Assembly: GCA_965222005.1 (NCBI GenBank)
Contig: OZ244935.1
Location: 6,130,045-6,194,044, forward strand
Source: CBDCTM01 sp965222005
Lineage (GTDB): Bacteria > Bacteroidota > Bacteroidia > Chitinophagales > Saprospiraceae
Length of the DNA stretch: 64,000 bases
Direction: 5' to 3'
In this document: positions 18,914 through 29,256 of the stretch, piece after piece
Numbering within the stretch: position 1 is the stretch's first letter
Layout: each line of letters starts with the position of its first letter
Notes under the pieces: generated by a model
Told to the model about the DNA's origin: nothing
Databases searched by the model: none
What the model saw: the letters and a program-made list of their open reading frames with translations, nothing else
Translations under genes and position numbers: made by a program

Positions 18914-19504
18914 ATGTTTACAGGTATCATAGAAACGCTGGGTGAGGTAATTGGTATCGAACAGCAGGGCAGCAATTTTCATTTCACCCTCCAAACGCCT
19001 ATCTCGAAGACACTCAAAGTCGATCAAAGTGTAGCCCACAACGGGGTATGCCTTACGGTAGTTGAGCAGGAGGCCGACTGGCATCGCGTCACGGCTGTGG
19101 AGGAAACCCTCCTCAGAAGCAATCTCGACAAATTGCAGCTTGGCGATCAGGTGAACATCGAACGGGCTATGCTTGCCAGCCACCGCCTGGATGGCCACAT
19201 TGTGCAGGGCCATGTGGACGGAAAGGGTTACTGCCGACATGTTCAGGAAGCGGATGGTAGTTGGTACTTTCGATTTCAGTATATTCCCAAGCCTGAGCAT
19301 TTAGTGGTAGATAAGGGCTCCATCTGCATTAATGGTGTCAGCCTCACAGTAGTTGAGCCAGCCGATGACCAGTTTTCGGTAGCCATCATCCCCTACACTT
19401 TTCATCATACCAATTTCCAGTTTCTCAAGCCCGGAGATAGTGTCAATTTCGAATTCGACATCCTTGGCAAGTACATTGCCAGGCATGTTGCTTTGTATCG
19501 ATAG
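18914..19504 (+). CDS. ribE: Riboflavin synthase alpha chain
   Basis: The 196-residue product begins MFTGIIE, the hallmark of riboflavin synthase, and contains two similar lumazine-binding halves: NGVCLTVV near residue 40, and INGVSLTVV near residue 137. It converts two 6,7-dimethyl-8-ribityllumazine molecules into riboflavin. The length is normal. No FMN riboswitch is seen, and no other rib genes lie nearby. It ends before a bidirectional terminator. Confidence 0.96.
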   Translation: MFTGIIETLGEVIGIEQQGSNFHFTLQTPISKTLKVDQSVAHNGVCLTVVEQEADWHRVTAVEETLLRSNLDKLQLGDQVNIERAMLASHRLDGHIVQGHVDGKGYCRHVQEADGSWYFRFQYIPKPEHLVVDKGSICINGVSLTVVEPADDQFSVAIIPYTFHHTNFQFLKPGDSVNFEFDILGKYIARHVALYR

Positions 19505-19582
19505 CTTTTGGGAAAGAGCAAAGTACTGACAAATATTTAGAGCGTCGTACATTTACCCTTCGGTGCATTAGAGCAGCCTCGT

Positions 19583-19629
19583 ATATAAAAACACCCCGAC
19601 TGCAGCGTACAGCCAGGGTGTTTTTATAT
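19583..19629. terminator. Bidirectional intrinsic terminator (ribE / rpoC)
   Basis: Perfect 14-bp arms (19583-19596 and 19616-19629) contain CACCC/GGGTG flanked by runs of A on the left and T on the right. The hairpin can therefore end both the plus-strand ribE transcript and the minus-strand rpoBC transcript. Confidence 0.9.
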
Positions 19630-19645
19630 TTGTCGTCTGTTTCGA

Positions 19646-22600
19646 TCAATCTACCTGTTCCAACTCCTCTTCCATTTGCTGCTCTTTGCGGGCTTCGGCA
19701 GCTTCAAATGCTTCGCGGGTAGTGACGTACATATTATTGAAGCGGCGCAAACCAGTGCCTGCCGGGATTTTCTTTCCAACAATCACATTCTCCTTCAGGC
19801 CGAGCAGGAAGTCTTGCTTGGCACCAATCGCAGCCTGTGAAAGCACTTTAGTAGTCTCCTGGAAGGAGGCAGCAGAAATCCAGCTGGTTGTACCCAATGA
19901 GGATTTTGTGATCCCCTGAAGGATCGGGCTGGAAGTGGCCGCTATGGCATCACGATATTGCACGGGTTCTTTGTCGTTGCGTTTGAGGAAAGAGTTTTCT
20001 TCACGCAACTGGCGCAGCGTGACTAACTGGCCTGGGCGCAGTTTTTGCGAGTCGCCGGCTTCGGTAACGAATTTTTTATCGAATATCCAGTCATTTTGTT
20101 CAAGGAAATCGTACTTCTCTACGGCTTCTCCTTCGAGGAAGGTAGTATCTCCGGGATCTTCGATTTGAACACGACGCATCATTTGCCGAACGATGACTTC
20201 AATGTGTTTGTCATTGATATTGATCCCTTGTGAACGATATACTTCCTGAACGCCATTGACCAGATACGACTGCACCGCGAAGGGCCCGCGAATGTGCAGA
20301 ATATCTTTGGGCGAGATGGAGCCGTCGGAAAGCGGCATACCGGCCCGCACAAAGTCTCCTTCCTGAACCAGGATGTGTTTAGACAAGCCGATCAGGTATT
20401 TGCGCTGCTGGCCGCTCTTTTCATCGGTTACAAAGACTTCACGATTGCCTCGTTTGATCTTGCCAAAGGAAACAATACCATCGATCTCGGTAGTGGTAGC
20501 CGGATTGGAAGGGTTGCGCGCTTCGAACAGCTCGGTAACCCGCGGCAGGCCACCTGTGATATCCTGGATTTTACCCAATTGGCGCGGAATTTTTACAATT
20601 TTTTGCCCAGCCTTCACTTCTGCTCCATCTTCGATAGAGATGTAGGAGCCTACGGGGAGGTTGTAGCTCTTCAACTCCTTGCCTTTTTTATCCACAATTT
20701 TGATGATCGGGATATTGCGTTTATTTTTTGCTTCGACAATCACCTTTTCGGCATAGCCCGTCTGGTCATCCCGCTCAATGCGGTAGGTCACACCCTCTTC
20801 AATGGAATCAAATTGAGCGATTCCCTTGAATTCTGATACGATCAGGGCATTGAAAGGATCCCACTCACAGATAATGTCCTCCTTCTTGATCTTCTGGCCA
20901 TCTTTCACAAAGATGGTGGCACCATAAGGGATGTGCGTCGAAGAAAACTGCTTGCCCGTAGCCGGATCAACGATTCTCACCTCACCGGCCCGTGAAAGCA
21001 CAATTTGCACTTTCTTACCATCATCGGCTAGCGAAGTTGTGAGCCGAACACCATCAAACTCGATTTTTCCATCAAACTTGGAAACCAACTCCGACTCCTG
21101 CTTGGTCACAGAAGCGATACCACCTACGTGGAAAGTACGCAGCGTCAGCTGAGTGCCGGGCTCACCGATTGATTGGGCAGCGATGATACCGACGGCGTCC
21201 CCCTCCTCTGCTATTCTACCGGTAGCCAGGTTTTTACCATAGCACTTGGTACAAACACCTCGCTTTGTTTCGCAGGTGAGAACCGAGCGAATGGTTACTG
21301 CTTCAATACCTACCTCATCAATCTGCCGGGCAATTTTACTGCTGATATATTCTCCCGATTTGAGGATCAATTCCTCACTTACGGGATGATGGATGTCATG
21401 CAATGTAAAGCGGCCTTTGATACGAGCAGCTAGGTCCTGGATGACCTTTTCATTATCTTTCAAAGCAGAGATTTCGATGCCTCTAAGGGTATCACAATCA
21501 TCTTCCATAATTACTACATCCTGTGCTACGTCCACCAGTCGGCGTGTCAGATAACCGGCATCAGCCGTTTTCAGGGCGGTATCGGCCAAACCTTTTCGCG
21601 CACCGTGCGTGGAGATGAAATACTCCAAAACAGAGAGCCCATCAAGGAAGTTGGACAGGATCGGGTTTTCAATGATTGCCCCGCCTGTATCGCCCGACTT
21701 GCGTGGCTTGGCCATCAAACCACGCAGCCCACACAGCTGCTTGATCTGCTGCTTGGAACCACGAGCCCCCGAGTCCAGCATCATATACACAGAATTAAAC
21801 CCCTGCTTGTGCTCTGCCAGTTCTTTGAGCAGATTGTCCGTAATACGGTTATCGGCAAAGGTCCATTTATCTATGATCTGGTTGTAGCGCTCGTTATTGG
21901 TGATGAGCCCCATATTGTAATTATCCCATACCTCATCGACTTCCGTTTGCGCCTCTGTAAGAGATTTTTGTTTTACCGTCGGGGTAATCAAATCACCCAG
22001 GTTGAAGGACAAACCACCTTTGAATGACCACAAGAAGCCCAGCTCCTTGATATTATCCAAAAACTTGGCTGTCACATAAAAGTCGGTTCTTTCAATAATA
22101 TCGCTGATGACGACCTTGAGGTTCTTCTTGGTTAAAAGGGTATTGACGAAGGGGACTCCTTCGGGCACAGCCTGATTGAAGATCACCCGGCCGGCAGTCG
22201 TTTCCGTCAAGGCCAATACCAGCTTGCCTTCTTCATTTTCCTGCATTACTTTCACTTTGATCCCGGCGTGCAGATCCAACTTGCCTTCATTATACGCAAT
22301 GAGTACTTCCTCTGGCGAATAAAAATGGTGGCCTTCCCCGCGCACCGGCACGTCTTTGGTCGATTGGCGTTCTTTGGTCAGATAATACAATCCAAGAACC
22401 ATATCCTGCGAAGGCAGTGTAATGGGAGAGCCATCCTGTGGGTTGAGCATGTTGTGCGAAGAAAGCATCAACACCTGTGCTTCGAGTATAGCTCCGTGGC
22501 TCAATGGTACGTGAACCGCCATTTGGTCTCCATCGAAGTCGGCGTTAAAAGCTCCACACACTAAGGGGTGCAACTGAATAGCCTTGCCTTCGATCAACTG

Positions 22601-23959
22601 AGGTTGGAAGGCCTGGATGGACAATCGGTGCAATGTAGGTGCCCGGTTGAGCAAAACCGGATGACCATTCAATATATTTTCGAGAATCTCCCAGATCACG
22701 GAATCCTTGCGATCGACGAGTTTTTTAGCCGACTTTACCGTTTTTACAATTCCGCGCTCAATGAGTTTGCGAATGATGAATGGCTTGAACAGCTCGGCTG
22801 CCATCGCTTTTGGAATACCGCACTCATGCAGTTTCAATTCAGGGCCTACTACTATCACCGAACGGCCAGAATAATCAACACGCTTACCGAGCAGGTTTTG
22901 CCGGAATCGGCCTTGCTTGCCTTTGAGAATGTCGCTAAGTGATTTGAGGGCTCGTCCGCCTTCGGCTTTTACGGCATTGGATTTCCGAGAGTTGTCGAAC
23001 AGCGAATCCACCGCCTCCTGCAACATACGTTTTTCATTGCGCAGGATCACCTCCGGTGCTTTGATTTCGAGCAGACGCTTGAGGCGGTTGTTGCGAATGA
23101 TCACTCTGCGGTACAGATCATTGAGATCGGAGCTGGCAAAGCGTCCGCCATCCAGCGGTACCAGGGGCCGCAGCTCTGGTGGCACAACCGGCAGATATTG
23201 TATGATGGCCCATTCGGGGCGATTTTCGATACGTGTTTGTCCATCGCGGAAGGCTTCCACTACGCGCAGGCGCTTAAGCGCTTCAGATTTCCGTTGCTGC
23301 GAGGTTTCGGTAGCAGCCTGATGCCGCAAATCGTAGGAGAGCTGGTCGAGGTCGAGTCGCATGAGCAGGTCGCGAACGGCATCCGCCCCCATTTTTGCAA
23401 TAAATTTATTAGGATCGTCATCCTCAAGCATCTGGTTCTCTTTGGGGAGCGAATCCATGATCTCGAGGTAGTCTTCTTCGGTGAGCAAGTCCATCTTATG
23501 GATATCTTCCACCTCTTTCACACCCGCTTGTATTACCACATACCTTTCGTAATAAATAATTGATTCGAGCTTTTTGGACGAAAGCCCGAGCATGTAGCCA
23601 ATTTTATTGGGCAGCGATTTGAAAAACCATATATGCACCACCGGCACCACGAGTTTGATATGCCCCATCCGCTCACGGCGCACTTTTTTCTCGGTCACTT
23701 CCACGCCACAGCGATCACACACGATCCCCTTGTAGCGAATCCGCTTATACTTACCACAATAGCATTCATAATCCTTTACAGGACCAAATATTCGTTCACA
23801 AAACAATCCGTCACGTTCAGGTTTGTAAGAACGGTAGTTGATAGTTTCGGGCTTGAGCACCTCACCAAAACTCCTTTCCAGGATGTCATCCGGAGAGGAT
23901 AAACTGATGGTGATACTATCAAATTTCCGTTTTTGTTTGTGATTCTTTTTAAATGGCAT
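19646..23959 (-). CDS. rpoC: DNA-directed RNA polymerase subunit beta'
   Basis: The 1437-residue product has the N-terminal zinc site (CYCGKYKRIRYKGIVCDRCG), the catalytic magnesium motif NADFDGDQMAVH and the second zinc-binding segment (CETKRGVCTKCYGKN). It is the catalytic large subunit of RNA polymerase. It lies 57 bp downstream of rpoB in the same direction, in the standard operon order. Confidence 0.99.
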   Translation of the reverse strand: MPFKKNHKQKRKFDSITISLSSPDDILERSFGEVLKPETINYRSYKPERDGLFCERIFGPVKDYECYCGKYKRIRYKGIVCDRCGVEVTEKKVRRERMGHIKLVVPVVHIWFFKSLPNKIGYMLGLSSKKLESIIYYERYVVIQAGVKEVEDIHKMDLLTEEDYLEIMDSLPKENQMLEDDDPNKFIAKMGADAVRDLLMRLDLDQLSYDLRHQAATETSQQRKSEALKRLRVVEAFRDGQTRIENRPEWAIIQYLPVVPPELRPLVPLDGGRFASSDLNDLYRRVIIRNNRLKRLLEIKAPEVILRNEKRMLQEAVDSLFDNSRKSNAVKAEGGRALKSLSDILKGKQGRFRQNLLGKRVDYSGRSVIVVGPELKLHECGIPKAMAAELFKPFIIRKLIERGIVKTVKSAKKLVDRKDSVIWEILENILNGHPVLLNRAPTLHRLSIQAFQPQLIEGKAIQLHPLVCGAFNADFDGDQMAVHVPLSHGAILEAQVLMLSSHNMLNPQDGSPITLPSQDMVLGLYYLTKERQSTKDVPVRGEGHHFYSPEEVLIAYNEGKLDLHAGIKVKVMQENEEGKLVLALTETTAGRVIFNQAVPEGVPFVNTLLTKKNLKVVISDIIERTDFYVTAKFLDNIKELGFLWSFKGGLSFNLGDLITPTVKQKSLTEAQTEVDEVWDNYNMGLITNNERYNQIIDKWTFADNRITDNLLKELAEHKQGFNSVYMMLDSGARGSKQQIKQLCGLRGLMAKPRKSGDTGGAIIENPILSNFLDGLSVLEYFISTHGARKGLADTALKTADAGYLTRRLVDVAQDVVIMEDDCDTLRGIEISALKDNEKVIQDLAARIKGRFTLHDIHHPVSEELILKSGEYISSKIARQIDEVGIEAVTIRSVLTCETKRGVCTKCYGKNLATGRIAEEGDAVGIIAAQSIGEPGTQLTLRTFHVGGIASVTKQESELVSKFDGKIEFDGVRLTTSLADDGKKVQIVLSRAGEVRIVDPATGKQFSSTHIPYGATIFVKDGQKIKKEDIICEWDPFNALIVSEFKGIAQFDSIEEGVTYRIERDDQTGYAEKVIVEAKNKRNIPIIKIVDKKGKELKSYNLPVGSYISIEDGAEVKAGQKIVKIPRQLGKIQDITGGLPRVTELFEARNPSNPATTTEIDGIVSFGKIKRGNREVFVTDEKSGQQRKYLIGLSKHILVQEGDFVRAGMPLSDGSISPKDILHIRGPFAVQSYLVNGVQEVYRSQGININDKHIEVIVRQMMRRVQIEDPGDTTFLEGEAVEKYDFLEQNDWIFDKKFVTEAGDSQKLRPGQLVTLRQLREENSFLKRNDKEPVQYRDAIAATSSPILQGITKSSLGTTSWISAASFQETTKVLSQAAIGAKQDFLLGLKENVIVGKKIPAGTGLRRFNNMYVTTREAFEAAEARKEQQMEEELEQVD

Positions 23960-24016
23960 AATCTAGTTTATTTGAGCAGAGCTGCCAGCTCAATGTATCT
24001 GGCCAGCTCTTCAGGA

Positions 24017-27000
24017 TTAATCAAATTTCACATCCAAGGCCAGCCCCCTCAGCTCGTGTACCAATACATTGAAGGACTCCGGAATATTGGGGTCGGGCAA
24101 ATTGTCGCCCTTCACAATGGCTTCGTAAGCTTTGGCCCGGCCAATGATATCGTCCGATTTGATGGTAAGCAATTCCTGTAGGATGTTTGAAGCTCCGAAT
24201 GCCTCCAGAGCCCATACTTCCATTTCGCCGAAGCGCTGGCCACCAAACTGCGCCTTACCACCCAGAGGCTGCTGAGTGATGAGTGAGTAAGGCCCTATTG
24301 AGCGGGCGTGCATCTTGTCATCCACCATGTGTGATAGCTTCAGCATGTAGATGACACCTACGGTAGCTTGCTGGTGGAAGCGATCCCCGGTTTCTCCATC
24401 GTAAAGATAGGTTTGACCGAGAGATGGCAAATCAGCTTTTTTAATGTACCCTTCGATGTCATCGGTACTGGCACCATCGAATATCGGAGTGGCAAATTTA
24501 AGGTTCAGCTTTTTACCAGCCCAGCCCAAAACCGTTTCAAATATTTGCCCCAGGTTCATCCGCGAAGGTACACCCAGCGGGTTGAGCACGATATCTACAG
24601 GAGTGCCGTCTTCCAGGAAGGGCATGTCTTCGGCACGCACAATCTTGGAAACAATCCCCTTATTGCCGTGGCGCCCAGCCAGCTTGTCGCCCACTTTGAG
24701 TTTGCGCTTTTTGGCCAGATATACTTTAGCCAGTTTCAATACACCGGCAGGCAATTCATCACCGATGCTGATGTTGAAGTTTTCGCGTTTGTAGCGGCCT
24801 ACCTCCTCATTTACTTTAATGCTGTAATTGTGCAACAGTCGGGCGATGAGGTGGTTCTTATGTTCGTCGGTAGTCCAGTTGGAGTAGTCCACAACGGTAT
24901 AATCGAGGTCACGAAGTACCTGATTGTTGAATTTGGTGCCTTTCTGTACGAGCATTTCGTTGTAAATACTCTTCACCCCCTGCGATGCTTTCCCTTTCAC
25001 CAGCGCCAGCAGCTTGTCGATCAAAATGGTTTTCAACTCATTGAGTGCGATGGCATGCTGGTCGTCCAGCTTGGAGATCAGTTCTTTTTCCTGAGCCTTT
25101 TGGACCTTGTCCTTTTTGGCACGGGCAAAGAGTTGCTTGTTGATGATGATTCCCTGTGTGGAAGGTGGTGCTTTGAGCGAAGCATCCTTCACATCGCCGG
25201 CCTTGTCGCCAAAGATAGCACGGAGTAATTTTTCTTCCGGAGTGGGATCTGATTCTCCTTTTGGAGTGATCTTTCCGATAAGAATATCGCCCTCATGTAC
25301 CCAGGCACCAATGCGGATGATTCCGTTTTCGTCAAGGTCTTTGGTAGCTTCTTCGCTGACGTTGGGTATATCATTGGTCAGTTCCTCCTCACCCAGCTTG
25401 GTATCGCGCACATCCATCTCGAAATGTTCGATGTGCAAAGAAGTAAAGACATCCTCGCGCACAACCCTTTCGGAGAGTACAATGGCATCCTCAAAATTGT
25501 AGCCTTTCCAGGGCATGAAGGCCACCATCAGATTTTGGCCAAGCGCCAACTCCCCTCTGTCCGTAGCGTAGCCATCACAAAGTATCTGCCCCTTCTGCAC
25601 CCGGTCGCCTTTGCGGACGATAGGCTTGAGGTTGATACAGGTACCCTGGTTGGTACGGCGGAATTTAGTTAGCCGATAGGTTTTCCGATTATCTTCAAAA
25701 GAAACTAATTGGTCTTCATCAGAGCGATCATAGCGGATCACAATTTCATTGGCATCCACATACTCCACCACCCCAGGGCCTTCTGCATTGATCAGCATAC
25801 GCGAATCAAGCGCTACCTTGCCTTCCAAACCTGTCCCAACAACCGGCGAGTGAGGGCGGATGAGCGGAACTGCCTGGCGCTGCATGTTGGAGCCCATCAG
25901 GGCGCGGTTGGCATCATCGTTTTCCAGGAAGGGAATCATGGAAGCTGAAACGCCCACGATCTGATTGGGTGCAACATCCATGTACTCCACTTCTGCGGGT
26001 GCAAGTACCGGAAAATCGCCATGTTCCCGGCACTTGATACGATCTGACTGAAAAATGCCTTTTTCGTTGATCGGGGCATTTGCCTGAGCGATCTTCTTAA
26101 AATCTTCTCCTTCTGCGGAAAGATATTCGGCATCCGATTTCACATCTACCTTTCCCTTTTTCACTTTCCGGTAGGGTGTTTCGAGGAAGCCCATCTTGTT
26201 CACTTTGGCGTGTACACAGAGGGTGGAAATCAAACCAATATTTGGCCCCTCCGGCGTTTCGATAGTACACAGGCGGCCATAATGGGAGTAGTGCACATCG
26301 CGCACCTCAAAGCCGGCCCGTTCCCTGGACAAACCTCCCGGCCCCAGGGCAGAGATTCTCCGCTTGTGGGTAATTTCGGACAGCGGGTTGGTTTGATCGA
26401 GGAATTGCGAAAGTTGGCTGGTACCAAAGAATGAGTTGATCACCGATGACAGCGTACGGGCATTGATCAGGTCGATGGGGGTAAAGACCTCATTATCGCG
26501 AACATTCATCCGTTCGCGAATGGTGCGTGCCATCCGTGCCAGCCCCACGCCAAATTGGGCATACAATTGCTCTCCTACTGTGCGAACCCGCCGATTGCTC
26601 AAGTGATCGATATCATCGATTTCAGCTTTTTGGTTCATCAGGCTGACAAGATATTTGACGATTGCAATGATGTCTTCTTTGGTCAACACCAAAATTTCTT
26701 CAGAAATATCCTGCTTCAGCTTGCGATTGATCTTGTAGCGTCCTACCTCACCGAGGTTGTAGCGTTTATCGGAGAAGAAAAGTTTATCGATGATGCCACG
26801 AGCCGTTTCTTCATCAGGCGGGTCAGTACCTCTGAGTTGGCGGTAGATATATTGGACCGCCTCCATCTCCGAGCTGGAGGGGTCTTTTTGCAGGGTATTA
26901 TAAATGATAGAGTAATCCTCTGCAATATCTTCCCTTTGAAGGATGATCGTTGGTTCGCCTGTTTCGATGATTAGCTCAATATTTTCTTCATCGAGGATGA

Positions 27001-27838
27001 CATCGCGTTCAAGAATGATTTCATTTCGTTCGATAGTTACCACCTCTCCGGTATCCTCATCTACAAAATCCTCCGTCCATTTGCGAAGTACACGGGCTGC
27101 GAGCTTGCGGCCGATTGCTTTTTTCAATACCCTTTTGTTGGCTTTTATTTCTTCTGCCAAGTCAAACAAATTGAGGATAGACTTATCAGAATCGTAGCCA
27201 ATAGCTCTGAGGAGCGTAGTGACGGGGAATTTCTTTTTACGATCGATGTATGCATACATCACCGTGTTGATATCGGTGGCAAATTCCATCCAGGCTCCTT
27301 TGAAGGGGATTACCCGAGCGGAATAAATTTTAGTCCCGTTGGGGTGGAAGCTCTGGCCAAAAAATACGCCGGGCGAGCGATGCAATTGGGAAACGATCAC
27401 CCTTTCAGCGCCATTGATCACAAAGGTTCCTTTGGGTGTCATGTAAGGAATATTACCCAAAAACACATCCTGGACGATGGTTTGGAAGTCAACGTGCTCC
27501 TCATCATTACAGGACAGGCGCAGTTTGGCTTTTAGCGGTACACTATAGGTCAGCCCTCTGTGCATACACTCTTCAATGGTATAGCGGGGAGGGTCAACGA
27601 AGTAGTCTAAAAATTCGAGAACGAAAATATTACGGGCGTCGGTGATAGGAAAATTTTCCTGGAACACTTTATACAGCCCTTCGTTCATTCTATTTTCAGG
27701 AGTGGTTTCTAGTTGAAAAAACTCTTTAAAGGACTTCAGCTGGATGTCGAGCAAATCAGGATACTGGGATGACAATTTGATTTTGCCGAAGTTGATCCTT
27801 TTGTGGAGTGCTGTGTTTACGGTGCTGGTTGATGCCAT
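24017..27838 (-). CDS. rpoB: DNA-directed RNA polymerase subunit beta
   Basis: The 1273-residue product contains the rifampicin-pocket region (FFGTSQLSQFLDQTNPLSEI, then HKRRISALGPGGLSRERAG) with the usual sensitive-type residues, and the KLAGRHGNKGIVSK active-site region. It pairs with beta' to form the catalytic cleft. The 354-bp gap from rplL upstream holds a strong stem-loop and a tandem duplication that may adjust expression relative to the ribosomal genes. Confidence 0.99.
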   Translation of the reverse strand: MASTSTVNTALHKRINFGKIKLSSQYPDLLDIQLKSFKEFFQLETTPENRMNEGLYKVFQENFPITDARNIFVLEFLDYFVDPPRYTIEECMHRGLTYSVPLKAKLRLSCNDEEHVDFQTIVQDVFLGNIPYMTPKGTFVINGAERVIVSQLHRSPGVFFGQSFHPNGTKIYSARVIPFKGAWMEFATDINTVMYAYIDRKKKFPVTTLLRAIGYDSDKSILNLFDLAEEIKANKRVLKKAIGRKLAARVLRKWTEDFVDEDTGEVVTIERNEIILERDVILDEENIELIIETGEPTIILQREDIAEDYSIIYNTLQKDPSSSEMEAVQYIYRQLRGTDPPDEETARGIIDKLFFSDKRYNLGEVGRYKINRKLKQDISEEILVLTKEDIIAIVKYLVSLMNQKAEIDDIDHLSNRRVRTVGEQLYAQFGVGLARMARTIRERMNVRDNEVFTPIDLINARTLSSVINSFFGTSQLSQFLDQTNPLSEITHKRRISALGPGGLSRERAGFEVRDVHYSHYGRLCTIETPEGPNIGLISTLCVHAKVNKMGFLETPYRKVKKGKVDVKSDAEYLSAEGEDFKKIAQANAPINEKGIFQSDRIKCREHGDFPVLAPAEVEYMDVAPNQIVGVSASMIPFLENDDANRALMGSNMQRQAVPLIRPHSPVVGTGLEGKVALDSRMLINAEGPGVVEYVDANEIVIRYDRSDEDQLVSFEDNRKTYRLTKFRRTNQGTCINLKPIVRKGDRVQKGQILCDGYATDRGELALGQNLMVAFMPWKGYNFEDAIVLSERVVREDVFTSLHIEHFEMDVRDTKLGEEELTNDIPNVSEEATKDLDENGIIRIGAWVHEGDILIGKITPKGESDPTPEEKLLRAIFGDKAGDVKDASLKAPPSTQGIIINKQLFARAKKDKVQKAQEKELISKLDDQHAIALNELKTILIDKLLALVKGKASQGVKSIYNEMLVQKGTKFNNQVLRDLDYTVVDYSNWTTDEHKNHLIARLLHNYSIKVNEEVGRYKRENFNISIGDELPAGVLKLAKVYLAKKRKLKVGDKLAGRHGNKGIVSKIVRAEDMPFLEDGTPVDIVLNPLGVPSRMNLGQIFETVLGWAGKKLNLKFATPIFDGASTDDIEGYIKKADLPSLGQTYLYDGETGDRFHQQATVGVIYMLKLSHMVDDKMHARSIGPYSLITQQPLGGKAQFGGQRFGEMEVWALEAFGASNILQELLTIKSDDIIGRAKAYEAIVKGDNLPDPNIPESFNVLVHELRGLALDVKFD

Positions 27839-27984
27839 TGGTTAATCCTTATTTATGGAAGTAGCAACTTCAAAAAAGGCTTTCCTTTCAAGTGCTACAT
27901 AAAGGTGAATACCTGAAAAATATTTGTCAAGATCGCCAAAAAGGTCTTCGTGTTATTCAAAAAATTAAATCCTCTTTTCAACTT

Positions 27985-28014
27985 TTGAAGGTTCCTTAGT
28001 TGAAGGTTCCTTAG
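27985..28014. repeat. Perfect 15-bp tandem duplication in the rplL-rpoB gap
   Basis: TTGAAGGTTCCTTAG occurs at 27985-27999 and again at 28000-28014. It lies in the rpoB leader, about 17 nt downstream (in the minus direction) of the stem-loop at 28032-28065. Confidence 0.9.
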
Positions 28015-28031
28015 CAAGTAAAGACGACAAC

Positions 28032-28065
28032 AGGCCTAGCCAGTGTTGGGTTGCTGGCTAAGCCT
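28032..28065 (-). terminator. Stem-loop in the rplL-rpoB intergenic region (possible attenuator)
   Basis: On the minus strand AGGCTTAGCCAG (28065-28054) pairs with CTGGCTAGGCCT (28043-28032) as a 12-bp stem with one G-U and a 10-nt loop. No long U-tract follows, so it may be a partial terminator, a pause or an RNA-processing site. In enterobacteria an attenuator and an RNase III site sit at the same place in the operon. The rest of the 27839-28192 gap shows only the tandem duplication. Confidence 0.55.
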
Positions 28066-28192
28066 CCTGTATTTCATGTATTTAAATTCAGATCTTACGT
28101 AGAAAGTCATAAAACGTTTTTGGTGGTAGCGGAATCAAGTCAGGCCAAACTTATTGAGTAAAAGCCCAAGCTGTACTGAATAAAATAGAGTT

Positions 28193-28576
28193 CTATTTCA
28201 GTTCAACGTCCGCACCAACCGCTTCCAGAGCCGACTTGAGTTGCTCTGCTTCGTCTTTCGATACACCCTGTTTGATTGGGCCGGGCGCACCGTCCACCAT
28301 TTCTTTGGCATCCTTCAAGCCAATGCCGAGAATGGTTTTTACTTCTTTTACAACTTTGAGTTTGGCTGCCCCGGCAGAATTCAGGATTACGTCAAATTCT
28401 GTCTGTTCAGCAGCTCCGGCGTCACCACCTGCACCAGCTGCCGGGCCAGCGGCTACGGCTACTGCGGCTGCAGCGGGCTCAATACCATACTCGTCTTTCA
28501 ATATATCAGCCAGTTCATTGACCTCTTTAACTGTAAGGTTGACCAACTGTTCAGCGAATGATTTTAAATCTGCCAT
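28193..28576 (-). CDS. rplL: 50S ribosomal protein L7/L12
   Basis: The 127-residue product has the N-terminal dimerisation helix, an Ala/Gly-rich hinge (AAAAVAVAAGPAAGAGG, about residues 36-52) and the conserved C-terminal domain (KTILGIGLKDAKEMVDGAPG). It forms the ribosomal stalk with L10 and recruits translation factors. It is 127 bp downstream of rplJ. Confidence 0.98.
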   Translation of the reverse strand: MADLKSFAEQLVNLTVKEVNELADILKDEYGIEPAAAAVAVAAGPAAGAGGDAGAAEQTEFDVILNSAGAAKLKVVKEVKTILGIGLKDAKEMVDGAPGPIKQGVSKDEAEQLKSALEAVGADVELK

Positions 28577-28703
28577 TTTAATTAATTTTAATTTTTTCTC
28601 TAAAAATGTAAATACAACAATTTATGAGGCGCATTGTCTTGGAAGCCTAGTTTGAATTACAGTGTATTGCAATTTATAATTGGCTGATTATCAGCCTGTT
28701 GCA

Positions 28704-29237
28704 TCATGCCTGATCTTCTCTGTTTTCGAGTGCTTTCAGCAGGCCCATGATGGTAGCGCTACCTGATTTGAGGGCGCTGACCACATTTTTGGCAGGCGAC
28801 TGCAATAGTCCAATGAGCTCGCCGATGAGCTCTTCTTTGGATTTCAGATCGGCCAGTTCTTTTAACTTGTCATCACCGATATACACGGCGCTATCGATGT
28901 AAGCTGCTTTGAGAAGCGGCCGTTGCTTGTCGCCGCGAAAATCTTTGATCACTTTAGCGGGAGCGTTAGGTGTAGTAGTAAAGAGTACTGCAGTAGTACC
29001 CTTGAGAGAATCGTAGAGCTCATCATAGCCCTTGCCATCATTGACCGCTTCGAGAGCCTTTTTGGCCAGGGTATTTTTGACCACCTTCATTTCGATTCCC
29101 TTTTCGAATAATTTTCTACGAAGGTTGTTTACCTCCTCTACGGTAAGCGTTGAAGAATCGGCCAGGTAAAAGAAAGAACTATTACTAAACTTGTCCTTCA
29201 ATGCTTCAATGGTAGCCGTTTTTTCTGCTCTGGTCAT
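28704..29237 (-). CDS. rplJ: 50S ribosomal protein L10
   Basis: The 177-residue product has the L10 N-terminal globular domain (LRRKLFEKGIEMKVVKNTLA) and a C-terminal helix that carries L7/L12 dimers. It begins 19 bp after the rplA stop, so there is no room for a long independent L10 leader between the two genes. Confidence 0.98.
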   Translation of the reverse strand: MTRAEKTATIEALKDKFSNSSFFYLADSSTLTVEEVNNLRRKLFEKGIEMKVVKNTLAKKALEAVNDGKGYDELYDSLKGTTAVLFTTTPNAPAKVIKDFRGDKQRPLLKAAYIDSAVYIGDDKLKELADLKSKEELIGELIGLLQSPAKNVVSALKSGSATIMGLLKALENREDQA

Positions 29238-29256
29238 GTTGAATAGTTTTTATCTT

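Noticed and set aside
24368..25228. 286-codon plus-strand open frame
   Set aside because: It is the complement of rpoB, with no recognisable protein features.
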